NCBI RefSeq assembly: GCF_042242105.1
Contig: NC_092028.1
Location: forward strand, 12,199,338 to 12,263,337
Direction of reading: 5' to 3'
Length of the DNA stretch: 64,000 nucleotides
From: Pempheris klunzingeri
Taxonomy: Eukaryota; Chordata; Actinopteri; Acropomatiformes; Pempheridae
The notes under the pieces were generated by a model. It worked only from the letters and a program-made list of their open reading frames with translations, had not been told where the DNA came from and did no database searches. The translations under genes and the position numbers were made by a program. This document shows positions 1 to 12,089 of this stretch, piece after piece; the stretch's first letter is position 1; every line of letters begins with the position of its first letter.

Positions 1-1058
1 TGTCTTTTAAAAATTACCTCCATAAATAAATACTTTGCCATGCTGCTCACATTGTTTTAAATGCATTTATACTGAATGTATTTGTGATTTGTATTGAGTG
101 TATCCACAAAAAGTTCACTGGCAACAAATTCCATGTTGTCCCTGGCTCATTTGCATCAGGTAACTAAAGAATTGGGGGAATTTGTGAGAGACAGATTAAA
201 GAAAACAAATGGTCAAATCTGATGCAACAGGGGCCAAGAAATCCTGACTTTGAGTTTCTGGCATGGGTCAGTCTCCAAAAACACTGGATCCTACATTTCC
301 CATAACGCAACTGGATAACCTTTTTCATCAGACCTTCCGGGTTGCAATGCAGGCTCCCTGTTAAAAAAAAAAGATAAATCTCAAATCTCAGTCAATGACA
401 TCACGATGACCCCTGATGACATCATCAGGGTTATTTTTTTAGCCGCGACAAAAAAAGCCTCCAGAGCCCCAGAAGACATAATACAACTGTGTTCATAGGC
501 TGATTAGCACTCAGCAAACTTCATGTGCATAATCGGTGGAGTGTACCTTTAAACTCCACGCCCTCACTTTGTAATACAGTCTGTCTGTCAAAAATGTGCA
601 GTGCCCAAGTCCAGCCAGACACTACTCAATTGATTTTCCATCCGCGTTTCTCTTCCTCCATCATCTATGATTGAGACCAGATCTGAAAGCATCAGATCTG
701 TGGAAGAACAGCGTGCTCTTTCCATTTCGTGCAATTCAGCAGACCTTCCATTACTCACTAAAACATGCACATTAAAGGCTTTCTATCTTTCTGTGTTTAA
801 ATCAGAGAAAACTGCATAGTACAAAGTCAGTATTGCCTAGCAACCAGGTGACCTTTCCTATTAGCCGTCTGTCATTGTGTCTTTTTGCGTGTGTCTGTGA
901 TAGTCAGGGAAACCCTCAGACAAGGAAAAATCAGGGCAAATCCTACATTCAGTGAAATAAGGAAGAAAGACACACACGCGCACAAAGACGAACACGCACA
1001 GCAGCTATTGTCCTGTTTGTCAGACACACCCTGACACACAAGTCAATGATAGGTGAAC

Positions 1059-1109
<51 letters not shown>

Positions 1110-1188
1110 GATCGATCCTTTCCTCAACTTTATCCCCTGTAGGGAGTGACATAATCTCCTTGCAGCCACCTGATTACCATGCACAGCA

Positions 1189-1240
<52 letters not shown>

Positions 1241-1568
1241 CACACACTTACAGACACCTCAGTCCCCTCGCGTGCACGTCGCTTTCGCCTGCACCCAGCA
1301 GATGATGTCAGTACTGCCCACTGAGCAAACATTTAGCTGCCTCTCCTCTCTCAAGCATGGACACACCCACTGCAGTCTCTCTGCACATACAGTGCAGCAC
1401 AGCGAGATGCCTTGCTCCAGGGCATGTCGGCGATTTGACGATTTGAAGCAATGGTGTAGCAGCACCGTACCACATCCACAACTAGCCAGGGTTCATGGAG
1501 CAAAGTGATGCTGGCGGGATAGAGAAGGATTAAGTGAAGAGTGAGGGGGTGATGGAAGGGAAGCGTAC
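1..1568. other. arhgdig intron, no coding exon seen
   Basis: This interval follows the phase-1 donor of arhgdig exon 3. I searched it for the expected next exon (a segment resembling FVLKEGVEYRIKI) on the minus strand and did not find it. It holds two long (CA)n tracts near 1062-1107 and 1190-1247, and a 9-bp-arm inverted repeat around 411-430. Confidence 0.6.
1062..1247. repeat. Paired (CA)n microsatellites
   Basis: Two long CA tracts, about 1062-1106 and 1190-1247, lie 85 bp apart in an arhgdig intron. They create spurious His-Thr and Cys-Val open frames on both strands. Confidence 0.95.
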
Positions 1569-2609
1569 CTGTCAGGTCCATGGTGATTGGTGCAGGAGCC
1601 TCATCACACAGCAGGGTCAGTCTGGTCACCTGGACATTTGGCACAGAGAGGTCTGGAGAGGAAAAGCAGTCCAGTGTTGCAGTATTCTTTATGTCCTTAT
1701 TCATTCATTCATTTGACATGTCATAAAAGTCCTTTATTTGCTTTCTTGCAGGGTTGCATGAGAAGATCAATACCATGTTTATATCAATTATCTATGGAGC
1801 CAAGGAGATGGTTAGCTTAGCTTAGCATAAAGGCTGGAGTCAGGGGGAATCAGCTAGCCAGGCACGTTATATAACATGCTATAGATTGTATACACAAACA
1901 GAAACATAAAAATGACAAGTTGTGGTTTCGTGGTAGGTTATGTGCCGGAACTACTTCTTCATTTATTCATCCTTGTACAGACACGGATAGTTATTAAGAG
2001 ATGTAGGGTTACATGGAAATAGGAGTCTGCAGCAATGCTAGAGCGAGCTAAAAACATAAAAACCTGTGACATTAACGCTGAAATGACAAAACAAGTTATA
2101 GTTGAAGCTTGTGCATGTGAAAAATATCACAGTCCATAAACATTTCAGCCATTGTAGAAGAAAGTAGCTGCACAAAACTAGTAATGTGGGCTGACATCAG
2201 GATTCAGCATGGACAGATTCAAAGTTCGTCCTCTCCGCTCCTCTCTGCGTTTCCCTTCTCTCATTACAGCCTTTCTTACTGTATTCAGTGTTACTAAGAC
2301 GTAGAGGTGGTGTTGAGTTACAGCAGTGAGGGAGTCAGAGCTATTCTACTGATATCAGCTGTCATGGCCCGGCTGCTTGGTTAGAGATGCTGAGGCAAGC
2401 AGGTTTGCTCCAGTGTGTGTGTCTGAATGTGTGTGTGTGTGTGTGTGTGTGTGTCTGAATGTGTGTGTGTGTGTGTGGGTTTGATCAGAAGTTGATGACT
2501 GTGAGGAACTATGCACCGAGTCGTTATATTGAGTGAATGGTATTTTAAAGCTGCAGTAACACAGAGTACCAGAGTGGATCACCAGCTCATCCATCACCTC
2601 AGATAAACA

Positions 2610-2647
<38 letters not shown>

Positions 2648-5600
2648 GCCGTGACTGGTACCGGTCCCAGCAGAGTCTGCTTATACTTGACCAGACTCTG
2701 ATCATCTCGGTCCATTTCCTGAATCTCCTGCAAAGACTTCTGGACCGGAGGTTTGTAGTTTAGGTTTCTGTCATCCTCCTCCTCCTCAATAGGAAAATCC
2801 TTCTTGTCAGCCATCAGACCTTCCAGAGAGAAAAGAGAGGAACATTACAGAGTTACTTTTATATGCCACATTAGGTTTTCTAGACCAGTGGTTCCCAACC
2901 TTTTTTGTCTGATGCACTCCCACACTCCCGCCCATCATGTTCCAAATGTATTCATTTCAGCCCCCCCCCCCCCCCCCCCCCCCCAATCCACAATCTTTCC
3001 ATCTGGCAATAGAAGTATTCTTTGAGGTAGAAACAATTAACGAGTGTATTTCATAGAGATACTGACACAGTTAGAGAAACATGGGCAGTTGTATGAATGA
3101 ATGGGTTTGCTGAGAATTGGTTACAATGGTCTCATTGTACTTATCTAACTTCTGTCTGACAAAAGATTTATATTGCTGTATAATTCTTATGTTAATTCAT
3201 TTCAATTACTTCATGGTTATAAAGTAATATCAGTTTCCCTAAAACATCTTTAAGAAAGGATGATAAGTGACTATACAGTACATATAACACCATCAAAAAA
3301 CAAAAAATAAAGTAATATAGGCTGACTTCCCTCTGACAGTCCACTGGAAAATGCACAGGAGGAAAAGGAAAATAACACTTGCAGCAGAGCTCATCCGTAA
3401 TATATTAGTATATATTTCAGTGAACCAAAAACTCAACAGCACAGGCAAAATTGCTTTACTGTCTGGGGAAGGATGCACATTACTCTATGTAGGGCAGCTC
3501 CAACCATCCGGGGTTTGATTTCATCAGGGATTTTGATTCAATATTGAATTTTACAGACATTCGTTAATGTGTTCTGCAAGCTGAAATTTCATTTTAGCAT
3601 CTCCACCTCATGTGCACCTCCACAGAGATTGTACTTGCAAACTGGAATAGTTACCATAACCGGAAGGATTTGACCCAAACAATCCAACAGCTGACAGCAG
3701 TCACTGCTGTCAGCTGTTGGATTGTTTGGGTCAAATCCTTCCAAACACCAGTTTTAGGCAAAAAGAAAAAGAAAAGAAAACATTTCTGTGAGGTGAGAAT
3801 TTTATACCAGAAGGAGAAAGCACACCACGGGCTTTTATTCACCGTGATGCACCAAGGGCAAGAGCTGACAACCATTCATCTTTTCCCAGAGTCGGATATT
3901 TTCAACCTAAAAGTTGAAAAGGAAATTAAAAATTTGCTTCGCATAATTGGTAAACCATCATTAATTGTCAAACTTGCTGCGATGTTGTGGGCACTGCACT
4001 GACTCCATGGCTGCATAGCAAGCTTAGCATTAACAATAAAGTAACTTTGACCACAATAAAAGCATCTTTTGTGACTTGTTAAAGGGCTGAGATAAGAACG
4101 CACTCACACAAGACCCTTTTTCAGCGATCATACCAGAAACTGACAAATTAGCTGTTTTCTCTCTTCAATGTATACACACTGACAAATCATTTTCTCACAT
4201 TAAAACGATACATGGTTGCCGACACAAACGCGGAGTGCATACCTCTAGACTAACAGGGCACACAGACACAAACTGTGCTGGGACGTCTATTTACTGTGCT
4301 GTAACAGCCTTGTGTAATGGCCTCTGGTTATGTTTTTACTGTTCATAATGAGACAGCTCAGTGTACACCAGCTCAGAGCTGTGTGGAGGTAATTGGATGA
4401 CACAGAGAGTACACAAGTGCACACACACCTACACACACATGCACTGTAGTCACAAACATGCAGATGCACGCAGTGTTGCCGATTCTTTAAACATTATTTC
4501 AGATCAAATGTTTAAACGGGGACAAAACGACTCAACACAGGTGTGAACACACACACACACACACACACGTAACCCGCGCACTCTTCTGTGTTTCTAGCAG
4601 CACCCCACCCAGTCAGGGCCAAACACGGCTGCCTTTGCTCGTCACCATGGCAACCCTTTCAACTCCCCTTGCAGTGACATCACCTTTGCTGTGGATCTGT
4701 TTTATATGACTCAAGATACACAGTGGAGCATTTATTCTTTAACGTGCAACAAGAGATGCATGGTACATCAGTTTTAATGCACACACACACAAACACACAC
4801 ACACACACACACTAAGGTACATTTCCATGAATCTATATTTAACAGGATGGTTTTCTTGGATGTTTATAACCCCCTGGCTGTCGTTTTTCTCAGATCAATA
4901 TTTGACTAATGTGCATTTCTACTAGATTGTTTTTATGAAATGGGCTTTTTGATCCAGTTTAGTTTTTTTCAGATAAGACTAGTCTCAACACAGTGTATTG
5001 TAAATTGTTAGCATGGAGCGCTAACTGAGGTCGACACGTGGATGATTTTAGCATCTATGTTGTCATAATTTAAAAGGTTATAAGTATGAAGTTTATGTGA
5101 TGTTTTCCCTTTTAGATCGACTAAAATGGGTGGGTGAATGACAATGTGGGTATACGACAATGTCACACACACACGCTCTACAAGAGGCCAAGTTTTCTGG
5201 TCTATATTTCAATAGGTTGTTGGTTTAAAATGAGATCTTTCCTCACATCTTCTTAAGTGTATATTTTCATGAAAAATTGGGGCCCAGTGCACATTTTCAT
5301 CCTTAATTTACAAGGATTAGAATTAGATACAGACAGATTAGTTTCCTACCCTCACACTACTTCTCAAACCTATCTGGCTAATTACCATTATCCCAATATG
5401 TGTGTTTAAGGAAGTATGAGAAAACACAAAGCTCAAATGCTGTCAAATTAGCTTTGACCCTTTAACATTTAAAATAGTCTCCAAGTTAAGTCATTAATGT
5501 AAAAAAAAAAAAGAAGCCTGCTTTTATGTATATCATATCAAGATCTAGTGTTGATTTCTCCCTCTCTCTCCTACACACACATCAACTCAATGGTAAATAT

Positions 5601-8600
5601 GGATGGTACGTGACTTCATAAATGATTCACCTAGCTGTATTTACATATCAAACTTTGCAGTCCACCCCCACACGAGCGTGTATGCGCACACATGTACACA
5701 CACTGCAGCGTAAACGTGTTTCTGAGCTTAAAACCAGTTTCCTCTCTGGCATCTGAGAGCTCCTCTTTGATCTCCACACTGCTGACCTGTCACAGTAAGC
5801 GTATCAATTAGCATTTACTTGAAAAAGCAGGGTTTGGTCCGCAGAGATACAGTCTCTTGTACAACTGTGTTTAAATACGGATTTCCTTTGAAGCTGTAGT
5901 ATGTGGAAGTAGGGAAAAAAAAAATCTCTGTTTTATCCAGGTTAATGTAGTTTTACTATCAGTTGCACTGAGTTCATACAAGTGAGTCTGATCGAAAAAG
6001 ACTGATTAATATGCCATTGTTGAAAAGGTGCAGCCTAAAAAAAAAACCCTGAAATGATTTATTTAAGATTTTAAAGGTTTTATGAGAAAAGACTGACTTC
6101 TGAAAGACAATTTTAAAGCAAAATTTGTTAATTTCACAAACATGAAAAAGCAGCTGATTTAAGCCTAAACACGCAGGGGTAAAGCCCTCCATATTGTGTG
6201 AATCTGGTGTTAGAAACAAGCTAACACTAGCCGAAAGCCAGCAGTGAGTGAGTGCGTCTGCTCTTGTACATGTGTGTGGTCTTCCAACTGTTTCAGCCCC
6301 CATCTGTGATGTGATATTAACTGTTGGATTTTCTTTGATGACCGTAAAACTGCCTCATTACCCCGGAAGCTTCTGAAAGCGTCTTCTGCATCATTACACG
6401 CATCTGCAGTCAAATGTGCTTCATAAGTGTAAATCAGCACTGTGTGTTGTTTCCAGAAAAGCTTAAAATGATGGATATTAATAAATTTAGTCCATTTATT
6501 TATTTATTTATTTATTTATCCGTAGCTAAATCCAACTGCAATTGCAGTTGCAGCCACAAGACACAGACTCAGTGTTCATCTGCTGGTATTTACAGCTAAA
6601 TCAACACATTTAGTGAAAATCAACACTGCAATCTGTTTGGCAGGGGAGAGGAGGCTTCGGGGGAAGAAGGATTAAAAGAGGACTGCTCACATGAGACCTC
6701 AAAAACACACACACACACACAAACGCACACACACACACTGAACATGTTCCTCTGTTGGTTCCTTGTTGACATAAGCCTTGCACAAATGTCTGCATCCAGA
6801 ATGTGACTAAATCCAGTGGTTGCTCTCACTCAAGCTTGACTGTATACATTTCTGATGAGGTCCTGTTTTGGTGTATGGTAAGCCCTTCTTCATTTCCGAT
6901 TCTTTTGCACTTTCTTGCCCAGAGTTAGATGAGAAGATTGATACCACCCCCACGACTGTACAGTAAATATGAAGCAACAACAAAAATCTAGCCTGTCTCT
7001 GTCCAACGGTAACAAACGCCCAATAAACAGCCTGTTATATCATGTTATTTTTCATAATTCATACAAATGTGTCACACAAAAATGTCCCTTTCTGAGAGCA
7101 GTCTCTGCTGATTGCCTGACAACTGCTCCAAGCCGAGATCTTGTCCCCTGAATCCAACTTGTTGCTGATTGGCAGATTTTGTTACCCTCATACAGAGGCA
7201 GGCTAGCTATTTCCCCCCATTTCTAGTCTTTGTGCTAAGCTAAGCTAACGGGCTGCTGACTGACTGTAGCTTCATAATTAACAAATGGCTGTTAGAGTGG
7301 TATCGATTTTCTCACTTTATTCTCTGCCAAAAAGTGAATAAGCGAAATTCCCCAAAAATGTCGAGCTCTTTAAGAAGAAGTGAATTGTTTATTTTGACAT
7401 TTATTGATGAAACTGTCTCTTAAATGGGACACCATCTCACAAAACGAAAAGGAAATTATTAATTTCATCAGGAATTTAAGTAATCGAGGTTCAACTGCCA
7501 TAGCGGCCTTCCTCTGTTTCAATAATCGCTTCCTGTCTGCCTCCTCTTTCCTTAACCCAGATAACTGTTCACCGTGTCAGGAGAACACTTCTCTCTTACC
7601 ATGTGTGCGTGTGTTTACTATATGCGTGTTTATGAGTGTGTGTGTGTGCCCTAAGCGTTGATTTGCTGTTTTTTTATAGTCCTTTGAGGCCCGCTGTCGC
7701 TACTCTGTTCTAATGCTATAACGAGACATCTGGGACACTGAAACGCACACATATACAAAAAGGACACACACAGACAGAAGAAGATAAAAGGGAATCTTTC
7801 AGGGCTCTGCAAACCCAATAACAGCTTTTACAATGAGGGAAAAGGCAGTAAAGGAAGAATGATCCACATAACAGCATTACAGAAGGCCAAGCGAGCAGGG
7901 TTTGCCTCCATCTCTGTGGCTGCTGTCAGTTTGTGGCCTTTTCAGCCACAACGCGACCACAATCGATCTGTCACCTGCAAGATTTCTGTGTAAGGCTGTA
8001 GACACGCTGTCAACACCGGAGACACCCATAACACTTCATCACGCTAAGCAGCAAATCTCATTTCCCATATTTTCTTGTGGATGAAAGGCGGAGATGACAA
8101 ACAAATGATACCAGCTGCTGAGACTGGTAATATCAGGGTGACAACGATGTATCATGACCGACAAAGCAGCTTCAGTACTGAACTACCTGACAATCTCACT
8201 ATTGAATATGCTTTGCATGTACAGTGTTACAGTTGTCAATAGTGACTGAGGTCTGATGCAGCTTTTCCACCTTCGGCCGTAGTGGTCGCTGTTCAGCAAA
8301 AGTTGCAAAGTTGTGCTATAAAAGTAAGAAAAACTAGCTTTGTGTTTTGATTGATCAGCGTATTTTTAATTAACCCAGTTAAGTTTTTGCATTTTGCTGT
8401 GCAGTATTATTGTTGTGGTATTCTAAATGTGAGTATATGTCCACTAACATAGTCAGAGCTGCTTTAATCACAAAACATGTTTATTTCTGTTTTCCAGCAG
8501 CCTTTCACAAACACCATTTCCCACAAGCCCTACACCTTAATGGGCTAAACATCACATTTCGATAAAAGAGGTGAGCTGAGGGGTCGTGGTTAGTTCATAC

Positions 8601-9256
8601 ATGTCTGTAATAATTAAAGTACAGGAGCATAATAAACTAGGATAAACTAGGAGAGGGTTGGTGAATTTTACAGGTATGGATGAAACCAAGTCACAATGAA
8701 GTGCCTGCGCTGCTGCACTTTTACATTTTCTTGGGAGTTGTAGTTCTTTTCTGAGCTCACAAAATAATACTTGGTTAGCCATGTTAAAATCAAAAAACAC
8801 TCAGTGTCTAATAACAAGATCTGCAGTGGGACTGATTTATCCTCGTACGTGACGTCGTGACTTTGGCTGTCAAAATGAATGTACATCCACCCCTTTAATC
8901 AACCTGTTCTCATATGAATGTGTGAAACACACACACAGCAATATGTCCTCAGCTGCTCTGTGAGCCTTGTAGAGACAGCAGGTTGTCTAATTGACTGACT
9001 TGATTGGTCTCGTATGTGTCTGTTCCCCAGTACAACCTCATTTATCACCACTGGGACAGCAAAGAGGGAGGAGAGACGATGTGAGAAGCAGATACAGTAC
9101 GGTTTCTTAAACACATCTGACAAGCTGACACAGTGTATGAATGTGTGTGTGAGAGTGTGTATGAATAGTAGAAGCAAGCAGGTAAGGAGAGACGGGCTGA
9201 ATGTAAGGAGTGAAGGAAAGGAGAGGATTAGCGAGGGCAGACGACAGGAGCAAAGT

Positions 9257-9291
<35 letters not shown>

Positions 9292-10466
9292 TAGAAAGTG
9301 AGGGGGGATGGAAAAGCAGCAGTGAATGAGCATCAGTCCTATTCAGCTTCCAGGGGGGAGAGAGAGAAGGGGAAGGGGCCGATGGGGATCACTGTGTGAG
9401 TTAGAAAATGCAGAGAAAACGAGGGAGAGGGACAGAAAAAAGAGGGAGAGAAAAGGATTTCAATTAGCTTGTTTGAACACTAGCTTCTTGCTGCCTGATT
9501 GACAGCTCATGAAGAGCATTCTGCCACATGGGCCTCACCCACTCACTCACTCTCTCTCTCTCTCTCTCTACACACACTTTGTAAAATATCCTGAGCTGCT
9601 CTCTCTTCTCTCCTGGTAACAGCTGCTGACAGAACATGTCCATGTCAACCACCAGCATTTCCCTTTGTTTCCTTCCCTTTTCTCTCGTCCCTTTCTCTCT
9701 TCCTCTCTCCTGCAGCCTCCTCTATCCATTTCCACCTACCCTTCTCCTCATCTCAACCCTCCTCCTCCTCCTCCTCCTCCCCTTATAACTTCACCTCCTT
9801 GTTGCTTTTCCTCCTCCTCCTTTCCTCGCCACTCTCTCCAAACCTCTTTACCTCCACGTCTCTCGCCCCCATCGCCTCTGCATTTTTCTCCCAACTCTTG
9901 GCATCCGTCTTCCGCTCAGTCAGCTCCCACGTTCCTATCAAAATCTCCTCCTCCTCGTTTTTCAAAATTCAATCTCAGCCAAGTGTTTGTGACAAGATTC
10001 GATGTGTCATAGTCACAAAAACCTGTACAGACATTGCAAAAATCCCTTCAGTTCCCTGCGTACAGTTTGTACTGTCTTCAAGCAGATTTTTGATATTCTG
10101 ATTCTGACAATTGTGCAAAAACAGCAAGGAAAATATTTCTATGTAATGACATATTGGGACTGATTCGGTGCTCCAAAAGTGACTCACTGAGATGTTTAAG
10201 AAATGAGGAACGGTTGAACTTTAACACTGAGTGGTAAATCTGCAGCAGAAGCATTAAGAGATCTGCGGGTGGTGACTTCTTGGATCCTGACTGGAGCAGA
10301 GCGATCAATCCAAATTGCCATTTGAAATTCACAGAGTTAATGGAATAGATTATTCATGGCCGCCTTAGATCTTAAATCACATTTCATTTCCCAGAACCTT
10401 CAGTTCAAGATGATCTCTCATTTTGTTCTCTTTCCTCTCTCCTAATTGTCATTGTGTATTTTCCTG

Positions 10467-10518
<52 letters not shown>

Positions 10519-10843
10519 TTGTTTCTGCGTCTGTCTTTTCAAATTATTTCGCTCACTTTCTCTTTTTGCATCCATCTCCTTTCCTTTTTTTATCTCACAA
10601 AACACACATTCTTGTACACACACACACACCTGCATGAGGGGAAACCCCGGGACTGTTCCACCATCTGTAATTGCTCAGCACTACTGCAGTGTGGTAAAAC
10701 ACACACACACACACACACACACACAAAGATAGAGGGAGAGAGAGCAAGAGAGAGAGCGAGCTGCCTTGATTTAAAAGTATGATACTGGTGCAAATAACAG
10801 CGGACAATGGTAATATCATTGACTCCTGCATACGCTGTGTCAT

Positions 10844-10875
<32 letters not shown>

Positions 10876-10970
10876 GCAGCTCCCTCCTCTGCCAACACTT
10901 CTCATGGACACACACCCTTTTGCATGTGTGTGAGTATATGTGAGCAGAAACATAATCACAAAAGCCGGCA

Positions 10971-11018
<48 letters not shown>

Positions 11019-11459
11019 AGACACACAGGAGATAGTGTAGGATGTGATCAATAGCCATTGATCTGCCACCTTTGGCTTGTCTTGGCAGCGCTTCATGTAA
11101 GACATAAAAATGTCCACACCCGCGAGGATAGAGACATATCTCTCACACAAACACACACACACACACACACACACACAGATTTGAGCACAGACACAAATTC
11201 TTTATAACAAACACTTGCACACACCCATGATTTAAATTTTTCTATATTATGAATGCTTTAAAATAAACACTATAAAACAATATTCATGCACAGTATCATA
11301 ACTCTTATCAGTGAAGTTAAACTAATTCTCTAAGGCATGCACACACACGCACACACACACACACACACACTCCTCCATCGCCTCACCTCTGTAGCACATA
11401 GTTAGCCACAGCAGCTCCAGCACCTGACCCCCAAATTCACACACGTCCACTCCCAGCAT
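1569..11459 (-). CDS. arhgdig: Rho GDP-dissociation inhibitor gamma (RhoGDI-3), 5' part; gene runs off the left edge
   Basis: Three coding exons join in frame: 11459-11387 (24 codons + 1 nt, ends phase 1), 2819-2646 (ends phase 1) and 1652-1569 (ends phase 1), all with GT-AG borders. Exon 1 starts [18 protein letters not shown], which resembles the amphipathic N-terminus peculiar to mammalian RhoGDI-3 and absent from RhoGDI-1 and -2. Exon 2 gives the acidic stretch and the [17 protein letters not shown] regulatory-arm segment that contacts GTPase switch regions. Exon 3 gives [16 protein letters not shown], the start of the immunoglobulin-like isoprenyl-binding domain, ending at MDLTG. The remainder of that domain should lie left of position 1; I found no further exon in 1-1568. 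Family role: extracts prenylated Rho GTPases from membranes and blocks GDP release; the gamma form is reported at Golgi and vesicle membranes. A start at 2814 inside exon 2 is possible for a shorter form, but the conserved exon 1 argues for 11459. Intron 1 is about 8.6 kb and crowded with microsatellites. Confidence 0.88.
1715..1865. repeat. MITE-like teleost repeat fragment
   Basis: This contains 'gagaagatcaatacca' and, downstream, 'ttagcttagcttagcataaaggctgga'-type sequence. The same family is seen more fully at 6921-7325 and in the opposite layout at 36528-36715. It lies in the arhgdig intron between exons 2 and 3. Confidence 0.5.
2417..2645. repeat. (GT)n and (CA)n microsatellites beside arhgdig exon 2
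   Basis: GT tracts occupy about 2415-2478 and a CA tract about 2614-2645. The latter directly abuts the arhgdig exon 2 donor, so on the minus strand the intron begins as a long GT run (donor gtgtgtgt). Confidence 0.9.
2885..2984. repeat. hAT-like repeat end and 24-nt poly-C tract
   Basis: The sequence 'ccagtggttcccaacc' at about 2885 matches the terminal sequence common in vertebrate hAT-type elements. It is followed at 2961-2984 by 24 consecutive C residues. The G-rich minus strand is the transcribed sense of arhgdig intron 1. Confidence 0.5.
3662..3742. repeat. 81-bp near-perfect palindrome (40-bp arms, 1-nt spacer)
   Basis: Positions 3662-3701 are exactly the reverse complement of 3703-3742, with only the C at 3702 between them. 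The left arm begins GGAAGGATTTGACCC and the right arm ends GGGTCAAATCCTTCC. A shorter outer pairing (aaactgg with ccagttt) brackets it. It lies in arhgdig intron 1 and is not explained by any gene. An ORF across it (3610-4002) resembles nothing I recognise. Confidence 0.95.
4536..4813. repeat. (CA)n microsatellites
   Basis: CA tracts lie at about 4549-4569 and 4780-4812 within arhgdig intron 1. Confidence 0.8.
6921..7325. mobile_element. MITE-like element with ~25-bp terminal inverted repeats
   Basis: The 5' segment at 6921-6945 (agagttagatgagaagattg...) is the imperfect reverse complement of 7299-7325 (...atcgattttctcactttatt). The interior carries 'gtgctaagctaagctaacgggctgctg', a motif repeated in degraded copies at 1715-1865, 14390-14460 and 36528-36715. 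No transposase frame is present, so it is non-autonomous. Superfamily not assigned. Confidence 0.6.
9250..9290. repeat. (GA)n microsatellite
   Basis: An AG-repeat tract of about 30 bp lies inside arhgdig intron 1. Confidence 0.85.
10471..10514. repeat. (CT)n microsatellite
   Basis: About 22 CT units. It starts a 900-bp cluster that also includes CA tracts at about 10699-10724, 10845-10871, 10973-11012, 11150-11177 and 11340-11370. Confidence 0.9.
10615..11370. repeat. Cluster of (CA)n tracts beside arhgdig exon 1
   Basis: At least five CA tracts occupy this 750-bp stretch, the last ending 17 bp before the arhgdig exon 1 donor. On the minus (sense) strand these are GT/TG runs at the start of intron 1. 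Confidence 0.9.
11387..11459 (-). CDS. arhgdig: arhgdig coding exon 1 (24-codon amphipathic N-terminus)
   Basis: This exon is too short for ordinary ORF finding. The ATG is the complement of 11457-11459; the donor reads AGAG|gtgagg. It encodes [18 protein letters not shown] followed by LTMCYR, and the split glycine codon joins exon 2 to give [10 protein letters not shown]. This is the arrangement of the human RhoGDI-3 N-terminus, so the call rests on family resemblance plus correct phase. The segment is hydrophobic with few charges, suited to membrane association. Confidence 0.85.
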
Positions 11460-11770
11460 GGTGCCTCTCTGCGGGGGCTGCACTCAGTGCGACGGCTGGC
11501 AGAAGAAGAACCAGAGAACCGGGGGAACCTCCACAGGTAGCAACAAAGTAGCAGAGGAGGGATGGATTAAAGAAGGGAGCATCCACAAAAGTCTTGGATT
11601 GGAAAGAAAAGGGGGTCAGACGAGGATCTCCTCCCCAGAGGAAATAAGAAAATGTAGTTGGAGGGGTTGAAGGGGAAGAGGAAAAGGGCTGGCGTGAGAA
11701 AGGCAGAGGCTGAGAGGCAGGGAGGGTATCCTTGGGTGTGGGTGTGGATGTGATGGGGATGTGTGAGAGC

Positions 11771-11826
<56 letters not shown>

Positions 11827-12052
11827 GGAGAAGAGGGAGGGAGGGATGGAGGGAGGCTGAGGGAGAAGCAGAAAACACAAGAAGCAGCTGGTTTTCTACA
11901 CTTCTTCTTCTTCTCTTTCATACAGTAGGGCAGGAAGCAAAGAAATCTAAAGGCTAAGACGCTAACTGTCAGCTGTTTTTTTGTGCATGCAGCGGTGAGG
12001 ATGCTGGAAGCTAACGGTAGCAGGCAGACACCGGCGGAGCTGTCTGCAGCAC

Positions 12053-12089
<37 letters not shown>

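Larger units (their letters stand above)
2820..11386 (-). other. arhgdig intron 1
   Basis: This 8.6-kb intron on the minus strand holds no recognised coding exon. Contents seen: the 3662-3742 palindrome, a MITE at 6921-7325, many (CA)n, (CT)n and (GA)n tracts, a (TTTA)n tract near 6490-6520, an 18-bp perfect palindrome at 6533-6550, and a pyrimidine-rich region at 9660-9960. Confidence 0.7.

Noticed and set aside
1046..1324. Open frames rich in His-Thr or Cys-Val (also 2355-2705, 10590-11174, 21774-22119)
   Set aside because: They are translations of (CA)n or (GT)n microsatellites on both strands, with no conserved protein.
3610..4002. 130-codon open frame across the palindrome
   Set aside because: It consists partly of the translated inverted repeat; no family resemblance, splice support or homologue recognised.
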